Shown in pieces: positions 17,986 through 26,576 of a DNA stretch of 64,000 nucleotides. The notes beneath the pieces are model-generated. The model searched no databases. It was given only the letters and a program-made list of their open reading frames with translations, and was not told the origin of the DNA. The DNA is from CAYONZ01 sp964405465. Its GTDB lineage: Bacteria; Bdellovibrionota; Bdellovibrionia; Bdellovibrionales; JAMPXM01. The first letter of the stretch is position 1. Each line of letters starts with the position of its first letter. The stretch lies in assembly GCA_964405465.1 (NCBI GenBank), contig CAYONZ010000001.1:62001-126000 (forward strand), written 5' to 3'. The translations under genes were made by a program, and so were the position numbers.

Positions 17986-19452
17986 ATGTCTAAGACTTTA
18001 GTTGATGCAGACTCTACAAATACAAACTATTCGTTGAAACCGTTTGCTTGGTTACGTGTCCTTAGTTCAGGCTCAAAAAAGACCTTGAGTTTTTTAGCTT
18101 TGACGGTCTCCTTAGCTGGTGCATTTCTGACGATCAAAAACGTATGGTTTACCGATGGGGACCCCATCGAAACAGCGCAAGTGATGGTAGAACAACAGAC
18201 GACAAAATCTGTTGCAGCCACAATCAAAAAACTCAATTTGTTTCCTCCGCACGACATCACCTATGTTCCGTACTTTGATAGAGCAGCGATCCTACGCGAT
18301 TCCGACAATCGAATTTCATCAGAGTTTCAAGTTCCAGCAGCGCTCAAAACACGAGTGGGATTCTGGTTTGACGTTTACACTCGTTACAATTCCAATCAAA
18401 GATTAATTCACCACTCCAAATACCCCTGGGTTGTATTTCGAATTTTGGATGTTTCAGGAGTCATCAACACAGACAAGCCGAAATTTAAATGGATGCGAGT
18501 TGAGCGTGCTGAAAAAATCGTTAAAAAAGAACGAGATCGCCTTGAGGGCATGCTAAAGAAAATTGCGAAGACAAAAAGTCTCGACAAACTTTCGCTTGAT
18601 GAAATTGAGATTGTTAATCTACTTTCATCCATCGACAAAAATCCTCGTTTAGCTGCAGCTGAGGCGGCTCGGTCCCTTCGAATCCAAGTTGGACAGCGAG
18701 ATTTTTTTGGAGAAGGATTGAAAATTGCAGGTCCATACCTACCTGTTCTTGAAGAAGTGTTTAGAAGGAATCGACTTCCGGTGGAATTAACTCGCCTCCC
18801 GCTCGTTGAAAGTAGTTTTAACAGATTAGCAACCAGCAAAGCTGGTGCCGCGGGAATTTGGCAATTCATTGGTGACACTGGAAAGAAATATCTCATTGTA
18901 GATGGTATGATTGACGAGCGTAGATCTCCTGTGAAATCAACCGAAGCAGCTGCCGATCTCTTGAAAGAGAATTTCACAATAATGAAAAAATCATGGCCGC
19001 TTGCGATTACAGCATACAATCATGGACCGGGTGGAGTTCGGAAGGCCGTACGGATTGCTAAAACCAATGATCTAGCTGAAATAATCAAGAAATATCAGTC
19101 ACGTTCTTTTAGTTTTGCTACTTCAAATTACTATTCAGAATTTTTGGCAGCTCTCTATGCGGAAGAATATAAAAAAGAAATTTTCGGAGAAGAATCCACG
19201 AATCAGGTTTTAGCATTTGGTATCGTTGAACTTGTTCGACCCGTTCGCCCAAGCTCAATCATAAAAAAAGTTGGTATTTCCAAAGAAAAATTGTTGGAGT
19301 TCAATCCCGACTTAAAGTCTGCGATTCGGATGGATTCCATTATACCATCTGGATTTGAACTGCACGTTCCTTCAGACCTTGAGATTAAGGCCAATCAAGC
19401 GGTGGGAGTTGAGCAAATTTCTCGAGCAGACGACCCCAATATGGCACTCTAA
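17986..19452 (+). CDS. Membrane-anchored lytic transglycosylase (MltD-like)
   Basis: Cleaves peptidoglycan glycan strands to 1,6-anhydromuropeptides in the periplasm. It has 488 residues: an N-terminal cytoplasmic stretch, one membrane segment (about 35-50, LSFLALTVSLAGAFL), then a periplasmic part. The SLT domain lies at about residues 265-385, with catalytic Glu in LTRLPLVESSFNRLATS, then KAGAAGIWQFIGDTG and ITAYNHGPGGVRKA, the family 1D pattern. A degenerate LysM-like region (about 420-470) ends the protein. GTAGGGAGA precedes ATG 17986. Candidate for wall remodelling in growth, division or prey entry (inference). Confidence 0.9.
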   Translation: MSKTLVDADSTNTNYSLKPFAWLRVLSSGSKKTLSFLALTVSLAGAFLTIKNVWFTDGDPIETAQVMVEQQTTKSVAATIKKLNLFPPHDITYVPYFDRAAILRDSDNRISSEFQVPAALKTRVGFWFDVYTRYNSNQRLIHHSKYPWVVFRILDVSGVINTDKPKFKWMRVERAEKIVKKERDRLEGMLKKIAKTKSLDKLSLDEIEIVNLLSSIDKNPRLAAAEAARSLRIQVGQRDFFGEGLKIAGPYLPVLEEVFRRNRLPVELTRLPLVESSFNRLATSKAGAAGIWQFIGDTGKKYLIVDGMIDERRSPVKSTEAAADLLKENFTIMKKSWPLAITAYNHGPGGVRKAVRIAKTNDLAEIIKKYQSRSFSFATSNYYSEFLAALYAEEYKKEIFGEESTNQVLAFGIVELVRPVRPSSIIKKVGISKEKLLEFNPDLKSAIRMDSIIPSGFELHVPSDLEIKANQAVGVEQISRADDPNMAL

Positions 19453-19487
19453 AAAATTTAATCTGAAAATCGACTCCATATTAGAGA

Positions 19488-19638
19488 GCGTCCTCAATTG
19501 CCTAGACTACTACGCAAAAGCAATAGAAGTGATTTGAGCGTTGCTCGTCGTCGAAATAGCACCACTATTTCTCCTCCTCGTGCTTTCAACTCACTTCTAT
19601 TGCTTCCACTCGCGACGTCCGACCAATTGAGGACACGC
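19488..19638. repeat. 151-bp imperfect palindrome filling a convergent intergenic gap
   Basis: A long inverted repeat centred near 19562. Outer arm TCCTCAATTG (19491-19500) pairs with CAATTGAGGA (19624-19633), flanked by GCG/CGC across a 2-base bulge. Middle arm AAGCAATAGAAGTGA (19518-19532) pairs perfectly with 19591-19605 and continues for four more pairs after one mismatch. Inner arm GAAATAG (19553-19559) pairs with CTATTTC (19565-19571), leaving a 5-base loop. It lies entirely between the transglycosylase stop (19452) and the stop of the opposite gene (19640). It could be a bidirectional terminator, a structured RNA or a small non-coding mobile (MITE- or REP-like) element; no second copy was noticed in the window. 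Confidence 0.75.
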
Positions 19639-19639
19639 C

Positions 19640-21952
19640 CTATTTCATCTGACTTGAAAATTTTGAATAGACAATATTCAAAACACTACGATCAACCAAT
19701 ACCACTTGTTGAGAAAGTGTTCCCTTTTCATGGCACCTCACCTGAATATTGTGAAAGCCCTCCGAAAGGTTAGAAATCAAGTAGTACCCTGCTCCGAAAC
19801 CAAATTCTCTACCAAATATTTTTTGTTTATAATTGAGATATGTGACTTGAAATGATTTTTCTCCGGGAGACTCACCATCGACCTGGACATCGTATTTACA
19901 TGAGCCCTGGTGCATACCTAATACTGCTCCCCGGTCTTCAAGTGGTTCAATTTTTTGGTATTTCAAAAGCTCCGACAACCAATCTTTTTGCACCATAGGG
20001 AAATTCAAATGGCGCTGGTCTCTGGAGATTACCCTTCTGATGACAGCATATTCATTCGTACCTGTAGCATCAGCGACATAGAGAGAAGATCCAAGTGGCA
20101 AAACATGAACGTCTTCACCCATAATTTCCTGTGAATCAGAGCTGCCAAGTGCCACAATGCTCGCTTTGATTTTTTTCTCTGGCACAAAGGCGTCAAAAAT
20201 GTGGGTTTCTATTTGGTTAACCAACTTTGTTTCAAGATCAACGTGCGACACAGCTCCTGATTCAACCAGTATCATAGTTGGGTCGGTAGTGCGATTTGTG
20301 CCGTTTGCCACCAATGCATGTACATTTGAATCCACGGCAACAATAGCATAAATGCCATTTTCTGATGTCGCCGTAAGTTTTTGATCGGGCAGTAATAATT
20401 TGTTGAAGTAGACCACTTTGGCGTTGGGTGAACGTGTGGCTAATTCTACTTTTGCACCAGCGACCGGTGCCCCCGATGCCGTGACTCTTCCCCAAATCGT
20501 TCCGTGATTCAATAAAATAGGCGCGCCTCGTTCGCCAAATACGATGTCGTATAGTGACGCAACCATTTTTTCTGGATATGCAATTACTTTGTTGGACCCA
20601 CCTGTAGATACAAATGACAAAGTAGATTGATATCCCTTTTTGTGTGTCCTAATCAATAAGCGGGAACCATCCTCTGTCATTTTGCTTTCAAATAGGCCAA
20701 GCTTATTGGTTCTTCCGAAGTTTTCTCTCTTTCCAATTCCGCCAATACTGAGGGGCCCTGCATTTACAGAAATTTCAGCTGTAGAATAGCCGCTCACTAC
20801 TTGACCGTAGATGCCACTTTTCTTTGGAGCTAGTGAGATTACTACATTCTCGACACTGCCTTTGCGAGACACTCTTTGCGAAAGTGAGCGAATGTCAATT
20901 CGGCCCTCGGCTAATATCTCGTTGTTGTCTCCTGCTAAAACCGCAACAACATCTCCCTTTAACATGTTCACAACCAACTGAAATTTGCCAGTCCTATAGT
21001 CCACAAAACCTGTTTCAAAAAATGCTCCATCTATTTCTCTAAATACATAGAATTGGTGTCTCGGATCAGTCAGAGCTGCTCCTTCAGAAAGCTGAATTGT
21101 TCCAGATATCGTTGCCTGCCCAATTCCCTCATTTTTTCTTGCAAGTGATAGCTGATCGTCTGTTAAAAATTCTGCTGTCTTGAAGCTCCGCTCCTCAATC
21201 GATTGTGCCGTCGGCGGTTGACGCCGAGGATATGTTCGGCTTCCGTCGGTCTTTTTGGGCACATCTTTCGGATCACTTTGAACCGGTGAAGATTTTCCTC
21301 CACCTGATTCTTGGTTTCCACTTGCAATCATGGGCGCTAACAATTGCCCCAGCAGTTGTTCCTTCGTGACATTGAGTTCCTCTAGACTAATAGTTTTTTT
21401 AACAACATCTTGAGTCGATCCCGACCCCTCAACAACAGTGCTCTCTTTTATTTCGGAGGATGTATTTTGCGGGGCAAATGAACCTATGACAGCGCTCCAG
21501 AATTTTTTTGTCTGTTCAAATGAGACATCTCGAAATCTCTCGAATTTTTGAACATCCACGAGGTGCTGCTTGTTTATTTGCTCGTCCTCTATCGATCGGA
21601 GTTGTTCTATTTGCGCAACAATTTTGGGTCCAAACGAATTGTCCTGAGCTAAAAGGGTGGAAGTCGAGTTTGCTTTGGACCATGATTCGTCAAAAATTTG
21701 GGATTCAAAGAGATCATCCTCCAAGGCGGCAAACGGGGGAGCGGCTCGGTGAATATTTATTCTGATTCCCTTGGTGATAGATCGGAATTCAACCGAATTT
21801 TTAGTTGTAGGATATAATACCGTGGTCAGAAAAAAAAGGAAGAGGCCCATTGTAAGAACAATTGGAAATCGAAATCTATTTGTTTTGGGCCGAGAGTAAA
21901 ACTTGTACACTCTATTCCATCCAATGGAAAAACGTGGGAAATCCTCTCCCAC
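19640..21952 (-). CDS. Large inner-membrane-anchored exported protein, unknown function
   Basis: I do not recognise this 770-residue protein. A basic N-terminus is followed by one membrane segment (about 28-47, FPIVLTMGLFLFFLTTVLYP), so most of the chain is periplasmic. Residues 50-260 are low-complexity, rich in Ser, Gln and Glu, with a Pro/Ser linker. The rest is beta-rich with at least one carboxypeptidase regulatory-like module (GTIWGRVTASGAPVAGAKVE ... ATSENGIYAIV, about 485-560) and a similar GTIQLSEGAAL segment near 275. Such modules bind or display rather than catalyse. It is last in the long dap operon, 13 bp after a lipoprotein gene, and ends at the 151-bp palindrome. Confidence 0.75.
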   Translation of the reverse strand: MGEDFPRFSIGWNRVYKFYSRPKTNRFRFPIVLTMGLFLFFLTTVLYPTTKNSVEFRSITKGIRINIHRAAPPFAALEDDLFESQIFDESWSKANSTSTLLAQDNSFGPKIVAQIEQLRSIEDEQINKQHLVDVQKFERFRDVSFEQTKKFWSAVIGSFAPQNTSSEIKESTVVEGSGSTQDVVKKTISLEELNVTKEQLLGQLLAPMIASGNQESGGGKSSPVQSDPKDVPKKTDGSRTYPRRQPPTAQSIEERSFKTAEFLTDDQLSLARKNEGIGQATISGTIQLSEGAALTDPRHQFYVFREIDGAFFETGFVDYRTGKFQLVVNMLKGDVVAVLAGDNNEILAEGRIDIRSLSQRVSRKGSVENVVISLAPKKSGIYGQVVSGYSTAEISVNAGPLSIGGIGKRENFGRTNKLGLFESKMTEDGSRLLIRTHKKGYQSTLSFVSTGGSNKVIAYPEKMVASLYDIVFGERGAPILLNHGTIWGRVTASGAPVAGAKVELATRSPNAKVVYFNKLLLPDQKLTATSENGIYAIVAVDSNVHALVANGTNRTTDPTMILVESGAVSHVDLETKLVNQIETHIFDAFVPEKKIKASIVALGSSDSQEIMGEDVHVLPLGSSLYVADATGTNEYAVIRRVISRDQRHLNFPMVQKDWLSELLKYQKIEPLEDRGAVLGMHQGSCKYDVQVDGESPGEKSFQVTYLNYKQKIFGREFGFGAGYYLISNLSEGFHNIQVRCHEKGTLSQQVVLVDRSVLNIVYSKFSSQMK

Positions 21953-21965
21953 AAATAAATTTTAT

Positions 21966-22427
21966 TTAAAATACCCGTAGGTCGTCAATGGCATTGCGAT
22001 TCTCTCGACGAAGAGCCAACTCCTGCTTTAGCCGCTTCAAAATTTCTCTAGCTTGCCTTTCGTCTTGCCCATCTACCCGATAGGCTCCGTCTGCAAACTT
22101 TACTTCACGAAAAACGGTGATTTGGACTGTGTATGGTCGAGTTTCGCCCAATAGAACTATCTTTGCGTAGTATCGAGGATCTTTTTTCGAAGCCTCAACG
22201 TACATTGGGTAGTTCCCGATAAAATAAGTCGACAAAAATACCCTGCCATTTGAACTAACTGATCGAACGGCCAGAGGCGCATTTTTTTCAATCACCTCTT
22301 GAATGGTTCCTGGAGACATGTCTAGGCCGTCGATAGACGGTCCAGACGCACATCCTACAAATAAAAAAGCAGAAAAAACCAAAATAAGTTTTGAATGAGA
22401 AATCATTTGAACTCTTTTGGTTTTCAC
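21966..22427 (-). CDS. Small lipoprotein of unknown function
   Basis: A 153-residue lipoprotein: basic n-region, hydrophobic LILVFSAFLFVG and lipobox FVGC (Cys26), then CASGPSIDGLDMSPG. The mature part is mixed alpha/beta with a charged helical C-terminus (ARRILKRLKQE-like, rich in Arg and Glu). The GTG start at 22427 overlaps the transaldolase stop as GTGA, a typical coupled junction; ATG 22406 is an alternative that keeps the signal peptide. Within the dap operon, so an envelope role is plausible, but no domain is recognised. Confidence 0.75.
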   Translation of the reverse strand: MKTKRVQMISHSKLILVFSAFLFVGCASGPSIDGLDMSPGTIQEVIEKNAPLAVRSVSSNGRVFLSTYFIGNYPMYVEASKKDPRYYAKIVLLGETRPYTVQITVFREVKFADGAYRVDGQDERQAREILKRLKQELALRRENRNAIDDLRVF

Positions 22428-23068
22428 TTCGGAACTTTTTCCCAGTCTTTTAAGAAGGTTTGAATTCCCGACTCAGTCAACGGATGGTGACACATCTGCT
22501 TCAAAACCTTCAATGGGCAAGTCACAATATCTGCACCCAAAAGCGACGCATCCAAAACGTGAAGTGGATGCCGAACGCTTGCTACAAGAACCTCTGTTTC
22601 AAAACTGTAGTTTTGATAGATTTGCACTATCTGCTTAATCAAATCCATTCCAATGTGAGATAGATCATCCAATCTTCCTACGAATGGAGAGACCATTGTG
22701 CCCCCGGCTTTTGCTACTAGCAACGCTTGAAGTGGCGAGAACACCAGGGTCACATTGGTTTTTATTCCCTCTGCAGCAAATCTCTTTACCGCGACCAATC
22801 CTTCTTCGCCCATTGGAACTTTGACCACAACGTTCTTGTGAATTTTTGCAAGCTCCACACCTTCTTTAAACATCTTGTCTGCTTCTAAACTAATCACCTC
22901 AGCTGAAATTGGCCCGTCTACAATTGCACAAATATCTTTGATCACCTCTGGAAGCTTACGACCAGTCTTAGCGATCAAAGAGGGATTTGTTGTTACTCCA
23001 TCAACCCACCCTTTGGCATTGGCTTCTTTGATTTCATTCAAGTCTGCCGTATCTATAAAAAACTTCAT
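22424..23068 (-). CDS. Transaldolase / fructose-6-phosphate aldolase family protein
   Basis: Class I aldolase of the short transaldolase (TalC/FsaA) family, 214 residues: MKFFIDTADLNEIKEA, DGVTTNPSLIAKTG, catalytic Lys in NVVVKVPMGEEG, TNVTLVFSPLQALLVAKAG and VSPFVGRLDD. It probably exchanges dihydroxyacetone units between sugar phosphates in the non-oxidative pentose phosphate pathway. Transaldolase versus fructose-6-phosphate aldolase activity depends on one active-site residue (Phe versus Tyr/Gln). The Phe of LVFSPLQA is the transaldolase-like state, to be checked by alignment. It lies 15 bp after dapB in the operon. Confidence 0.88.
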   Translation of the reverse strand: MKFFIDTADLNEIKEANAKGWVDGVTTNPSLIAKTGRKLPEVIKDICAIVDGPISAEVISLEADKMFKEGVELAKIHKNVVVKVPMGEEGLVAVKRFAAEGIKTNVTLVFSPLQALLVAKAGGTMVSPFVGRLDDLSHIGMDLIKQIVQIYQNYSFETEVLVASVRHPLHVLDASLLGADIVTCPLKVLKQMCHHPLTESGIQTFLKDWEKVPK

Positions 23069-23083
23069 AACATCCTCCGTAGA

Positions 23084-23788
23084 TTATAAATTCAAAACAT
23101 CTTTCATTGAATATTGTCCTGGCATTTTCCCAAATATCCATTCTGCGGCGGTTATTGCTCCGCGTGCGAAAACTCGGCGATTCAGGGCCGAATGCGAGAG
23201 TGTCAAGGTTTCCTCTTCTCCCATTATCCACACCTTGTGTTCTCCAAATATTCCACCACCACGAATAACTGCCGGTTCTTCTGATGACCTTCCAATGGCT
23301 TGATCTAGATGGGCTTTTAACAACAATGCAGTACCACTCGGTCTGTCCTTTTTATGACGATGGTGAGCCTCTTCAATTTGAAAATCAAAATCCTTCAGCG
23401 GCCCCAGTCGCTCAAGTAGGCCAGCAAGTACATTCACTCCCAACGACATGTTGGCGGAATAGATAATCGGCGTCTGTCTCGCCCCTGAAGCTAGTGTTAA
23501 TTTTTGGTCTGCTGAAATTCCTGTCGTGCCAGAAACCAATGCTACTTTTTTCTGTGCACACCAATTTACCACTCGGTCAAATATTTCAGTTCCAGAAAAA
23601 TCAATCACGACGTCAACGTCTTTTGCATCCAAACTATCTAAGCCAGCAACAATTCTGTTTTCTATTTGGCCACGAGAACTTTCTAGTCGCGAGGCCACCC
23701 CAGCCACAATTTGGTGTCCTCGCTGCTTTGCCATGCTTGAAATTTCATTTCCCATTTTCCCTGTCTGGCCAACAATTACAATTTTCAT
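23084..23788 (-). CDS. dapB: 4-hydroxy-tetrahydrodipicolinate reductase
   Basis: Second step of the DAP/lysine branch: NAD(P)H-dependent reduction to tetrahydrodipicolinate. It has 234 residues, slightly short for the family. Dinucleotide-binding VGQTGKMGNEIS starts at residue 6. DFSGTEIF and GTTGISADQK line the cofactor site, and EAHHRHKKDRPSGTALLLK carries the catalytic His pair and Lys. It overlaps dapA by 4 bp (23785-23788), so the two are translationally coupled. Product flows towards meso-diaminopimelate for peptidoglycan and towards lysine. Confidence 0.93.
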   Translation of the reverse strand: MKIVIVGQTGKMGNEISSMAKQRGHQIVAGVASRLESSRGQIENRIVAGLDSLDAKDVDVVIDFSGTEIFDRVVNWCAQKKVALVSGTTGISADQKLTLASGARQTPIIYSANMSLGVNVLAGLLERLGPLKDFDFQIEEAHHRHKKDRPSGTALLLKAHLDQAIGRSSEEPAVIRGGGIFGEHKVWIMGEEETLTLSHSALNRRVFARGAITAAEWIFGKMPGQYSMKDVLNL

Positions 23789-24663
23789 AAAATGCCAACA
23801 GCCTTCATTTTAGATCGCAGCTCATTTGTTTTATCGCTTTCCAGTGCCACAAGGGGAAGTCGGAGCTCTGGAGACTCGATAATGCCCAACAAATGAAGGG
23901 CCATTTTCACTGGAATTGGGTTTGACTCAATAAACAGAAAATCAATTAACTCCCGATACTTTTTAAAATCCTCCGCTACATTTTTGTCGTTCTCGCTAAC
24001 CTTACGCGCCCAACGTACAAATTCCACCGGCAAAATATGAGAGGCAACAGAGATGACACCATTTCCACCCGCCTGAAGAAATTCAACATAGGTGCTATCA
24101 TCACCGGTAGTTAGCAAAAATTCTGATCCAGCCTTTGCACGAATTTGTTTGTCGAACTCAATGTCGCCACTCGCCTCTTTAATTCCTACGATTCCCTTCA
24201 CTTTACTCAGCTCAACAATTGTTTCGAGATCCAATTTGGTAATTGTTCGACCAGGAACATTGTATAACAGCACGGGAAGACTTGAGGCTTCTGCCACCAT
24301 TTTGTAATGCGCGATCAATCCTCGCTGCGGGGGTTTGTTGTAATACGGTACAACTACAAGAGCACCGTCTGCGCCCCATTCTTTCGCCTCTTTTGTGAAT
24401 CGAATCGTTTCGCTAGTCGAATTAGTGCCCGTTCCAACAACTAAAGGAACTCGGCCATTTGATTCGTCCTTCACCGCCTTAAATACTTCGTAACGTTCTG
24501 TATTGGACAACACCGGACTTTCAGCTGTCGTTCCCAAAACGACAAACCCTTGAACTCCATTTTCAAGCTGAAACTGAACGAGATTTTTTAGTGATTTGAA
24601 GTCTATTTCACCGTTTTTAAATGGGGTAACCAGCGCAGTGTATACTCCCGAAAATTTGCTCAT
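23785..24663 (-). CDS. dapA: 4-hydroxy-tetrahydrodipicolinate synthase
   Basis: Condenses pyruvate with aspartate semialdehyde, the entry to DAP synthesis. The 292 residues form a TIM-barrel class I aldolase: GTTAESPVLSNTE phosphate/substrate loop, YYNKPPQRGLIAHYK with the conserved Tyr, YNVPGRT, and Schiff-base Lys in VGIKEASGD. ATG 24663 is chosen because GGAGGAAAGT sits immediately upstream and the family begins MSKFSG; the frame is open 4 codons further. It overlaps dapF by 4 bp. Confidence 0.95.
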   Translation of the reverse strand: MSKFSGVYTALVTPFKNGEIDFKSLKNLVQFQLENGVQGFVVLGTTAESPVLSNTERYEVFKAVKDESNGRVPLVVGTGTNSTSETIRFTKEAKEWGADGALVVVPYYNKPPQRGLIAHYKMVAEASSLPVLLYNVPGRTITKLDLETIVELSKVKGIVGIKEASGDIEFDKQIRAKAGSEFLLTTGDDSTYVEFLQAGGNGVISVASHILPVEFVRWARKVSENDKNVAEDFKKYRELIDFLFIESNPIPVKMALHLLGIIESPELRLPLVALESDKTNELRSKMKAVGIL

Positions 24664-25460
24664 ACTTTCCTCCACTCCCCACTAAACACCAACGCCGCGG
24701 GACCTTCAAGCTCCAACTGATCACCTGAGATTCGACGCACAATCAACCTTCCGCCTGGTGTCGTGATTTGCAATTCTCCAGATGATCCATGTTTATACAA
24801 ATTGACTGCAACAGCTAACACGCCGGTACCGCATGAAAGCGTAAAATTCTCTACACCACGCTCAAATGTTTTTGCAAAATAGCTACTTCCATCTTCTTTT
24901 GAAAACAACGTAACGTTTGCTCCCCTCTCGCCCGCACCCCTATGCCAACGAAATTCTCGAATGATTTTTTCATTTCCCAGAGAATTGCTCATGTCTGCTT
25001 CAACCACCACATGTGGAACACCAGTATTGATAAGTTGTCCAGTCAGACCTTCGACTCCAGAGGAAAGTGTTTCGATATTGAGCCCTGCCCCAGGAATCAA
25101 AACTGAAGAACAAGACTCAGATTTTATTCGAATTTCAACCGGCCCCGAAAGAGTGTGTAGAAAAAACGACGAACTCAACCCATGGTGAAGTCCCCAGCGC
25201 CCCATGCATCTGGCGGCATTTCCACACATCTCAGCGGATGATCCGTCTTCGTTGTAAAAATCCCATTGAACATCAGTCAAATTTCCTACCATATCCTCAA
25301 TAAACACGACACCGTCGGCACCTACGCCAAAGTGCCTATCTGCAATTTTTTTTACAAGTGGTGGCCGGTCCTTTTTGTCTACAAAAACATTTTGCGAAAC
25401 TTGCCGTTGATCAATAAAAACAAAATCATTCCCGGTTGCTTCAAGTTTTTCAAATTTCAT
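24660..25460 (-). CDS. dapF: Diaminopimelate epimerase
   Basis: Cofactor-independent epimerase converting LL- to meso-diaminopimelate. It has 266 residues and two pseudo-symmetric halves, each giving one active-site Cys: EMCGNAARCMG (first Cys) and LSCGTGVLAVA (second Cys). It starts MKFEKLEATGNDFVFID, typical for DapF. It shares 4 bp with dapA downstream and 4 bp with the small lipoprotein gene upstream, giving a tightly coupled lptM-like/dapF/dapA/dapB set. Confidence 0.95.
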   Translation of the reverse strand: MKFEKLEATGNDFVFIDQRQVSQNVFVDKKDRPPLVKKIADRHFGVGADGVVFIEDMVGNLTDVQWDFYNEDGSSAEMCGNAARCMGRWGLHHGLSSSFFLHTLSGPVEIRIKSESCSSVLIPGAGLNIETLSSGVEGLTGQLINTGVPHVVVEADMSNSLGNEKIIREFRWHRGAGERGANVTLFSKEDGSSYFAKTFERGVENFTLSCGTGVLAVAVNLYKHGSSGELQITTPGGRLIVRRISGDQLELEGPAALVFSGEWRKV

Positions 25461-25654
25461 GGAGTGACTTTCTTTGCCGGAGTATCTGGCTCCTTATTAG
25501 GTGCTCCAGTGGCATCGATCGTTTTCATTGCCCTAGAAAAGGTCGGTTGCCCTCTGCCTATTTCTGCAGGTGTTTTTGGCGGCTGCGGTCGCCCTCGAAC
25601 TCCACAGGACAAACTAAACACAATCAAACAATAAAATATTAAATGTTTACTCAT
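25457..25654 (-). CDS. Small lipoprotein next to dapF, LptM (YifL)-like
   Basis: A 65-residue lipoprotein: MSKHLIFYCLIVFSLSC is a signal peptide with lipobox LSC (Cys17), and the mature protein starts CGVRGRPQPPKTPAE. In enterics LptM (YifL) is a short lipoprotein of about this size, encoded just upstream of dapF, whose mature start is CGLKGPLYFPP. Here position, size and the CG-x-[KR]-G...P pattern all agree. LptM assists disulfide maturation of the LptD/E lipopolysaccharide translocon. Homology is proposed from these features only. It overlaps dapF by 4 bp and the TPR gene by 8 bp. Confidence 0.65.
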   Translation of the reverse strand: MSKHLIFYCLIVFSLSCGVRGRPQPPKTPAEIGRGQPTFSRAMKTIDATGAPNKEPDTPAKKVTP

Positions 25655-26576
25655 ACCACTTCCCTGGCTTTATGGCGGCTTCTCGTGATGGATTTTTCAA
25701 AAAGTCTTGCACCCTCTTTTTTGCAGAGCAAAGAGAAATATCCAGCTCCAATTCTTTTCTTCTTCTAGCCGACATATTGTCACACTCCTGCACATACTTT
25801 TGCCCAAGCATGATATCAGAGACATCGATAGTTGTTTGATACATCCATTTCCAAAAGTAATATTCAGCTGACCAATTTCCCTGATCACTCGAGGTTAACA
25901 AAGATTTCAACCCCTTCATATCTGCGTTCATCCACATGGCGCGGGCCACAATACTTTTGGCCGCCCTTGATGTTTCATCGGGAATTCCACCCTGACTTGT
26001 TAGCAATTTAGAAATTTCTCCGAATTCTTTTTTGCAAATCATAACCTGCCCCGCGAGAACCTTAATTTCTGCTAACAGTTCATTTGACTCACGAAGCTGC
26101 TCAAGCGACGCCTCGGCTCGATCACATTCATCGAGTTTCAGTTCTATTAAAATCATGCTACGTGCAATGGTTGTGTTACCTTGCTCAAATTTTTGCGCCT
26201 CGGTAAATTTTTCGATCGCCTCCTTCGGGCGCAGCTCAGCCATTGTTTCTCCCAAAGTGAACAAGGCCTGACCTTGCTCCGAATAGAACACAGATGTGAG
26301 TTCATTAAGTTTCTTTTGAATTTCTCGATACGCGAAAGAGCCCTTGGCCTCTTGTGCCAATCCACCTGACAGAATTCGACTAACTTGAACACGGTCGTGC
26401 TGAAGGGTCAACTGTTCGGCCTTGGCAATAAGGTCGCGATAGCTTTCGGCGCGTGGCGCTCGAATTTTTGATTTAATCTCTGCTGAATTTTTTTTTAATG
26501 GAGAGGCCGCAAGTGCCTCTCCAATTTTTAAATTAGTTAGCGAACTTGAAAGAAGTAAGCTCGTTGCTAACTTCAC
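25647..26576 (-). CDS. Exported helical-repeat (TPR-like) protein, unknown function
   Basis: About 309 residues, almost all alpha-helical, with TPR-like pairs (for example GQALFTLGETMAELRPKEAI and EKFTEAQKFEQGNTTIARSM). The open frame extends to 26720, but that part lies over the 3' end of the upstream gene and encodes basic, non-conserved residues. GTG 26576 gives a clean signal peptide (VKLATSLLLSSSLTNLKIGEALAAS), so I place the start there, overlapping the upstream gene by 44 bp. ATG 26660 is an alternative. Probably a periplasmic scaffold; nothing more specific can be said. Confidence 0.6.
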   Translation of the reverse strand: MKLATSLLLSSSLTNLKIGEALAASPLKKNSAEIKSKIRAPRAESYRDLIAKAEQLTLQHDRVQVSRILSGGLAQEAKGSFAYREIQKKLNELTSVFYSEQGQALFTLGETMAELRPKEAIEKFTEAQKFEQGNTTIARSMILIELKLDECDRAEASLEQLRESNELLAEIKVLAGQVMICKKEFGEISKLLTSQGGIPDETSRAAKSIVARAMWMNADMKGLKSLLTSSDQGNWSAEYYFWKWMYQTTIDVSDIMLGQKYVQECDNMSARRRKELELDISLCSAKKRVQDFLKNPSREAAIKPGKWYE

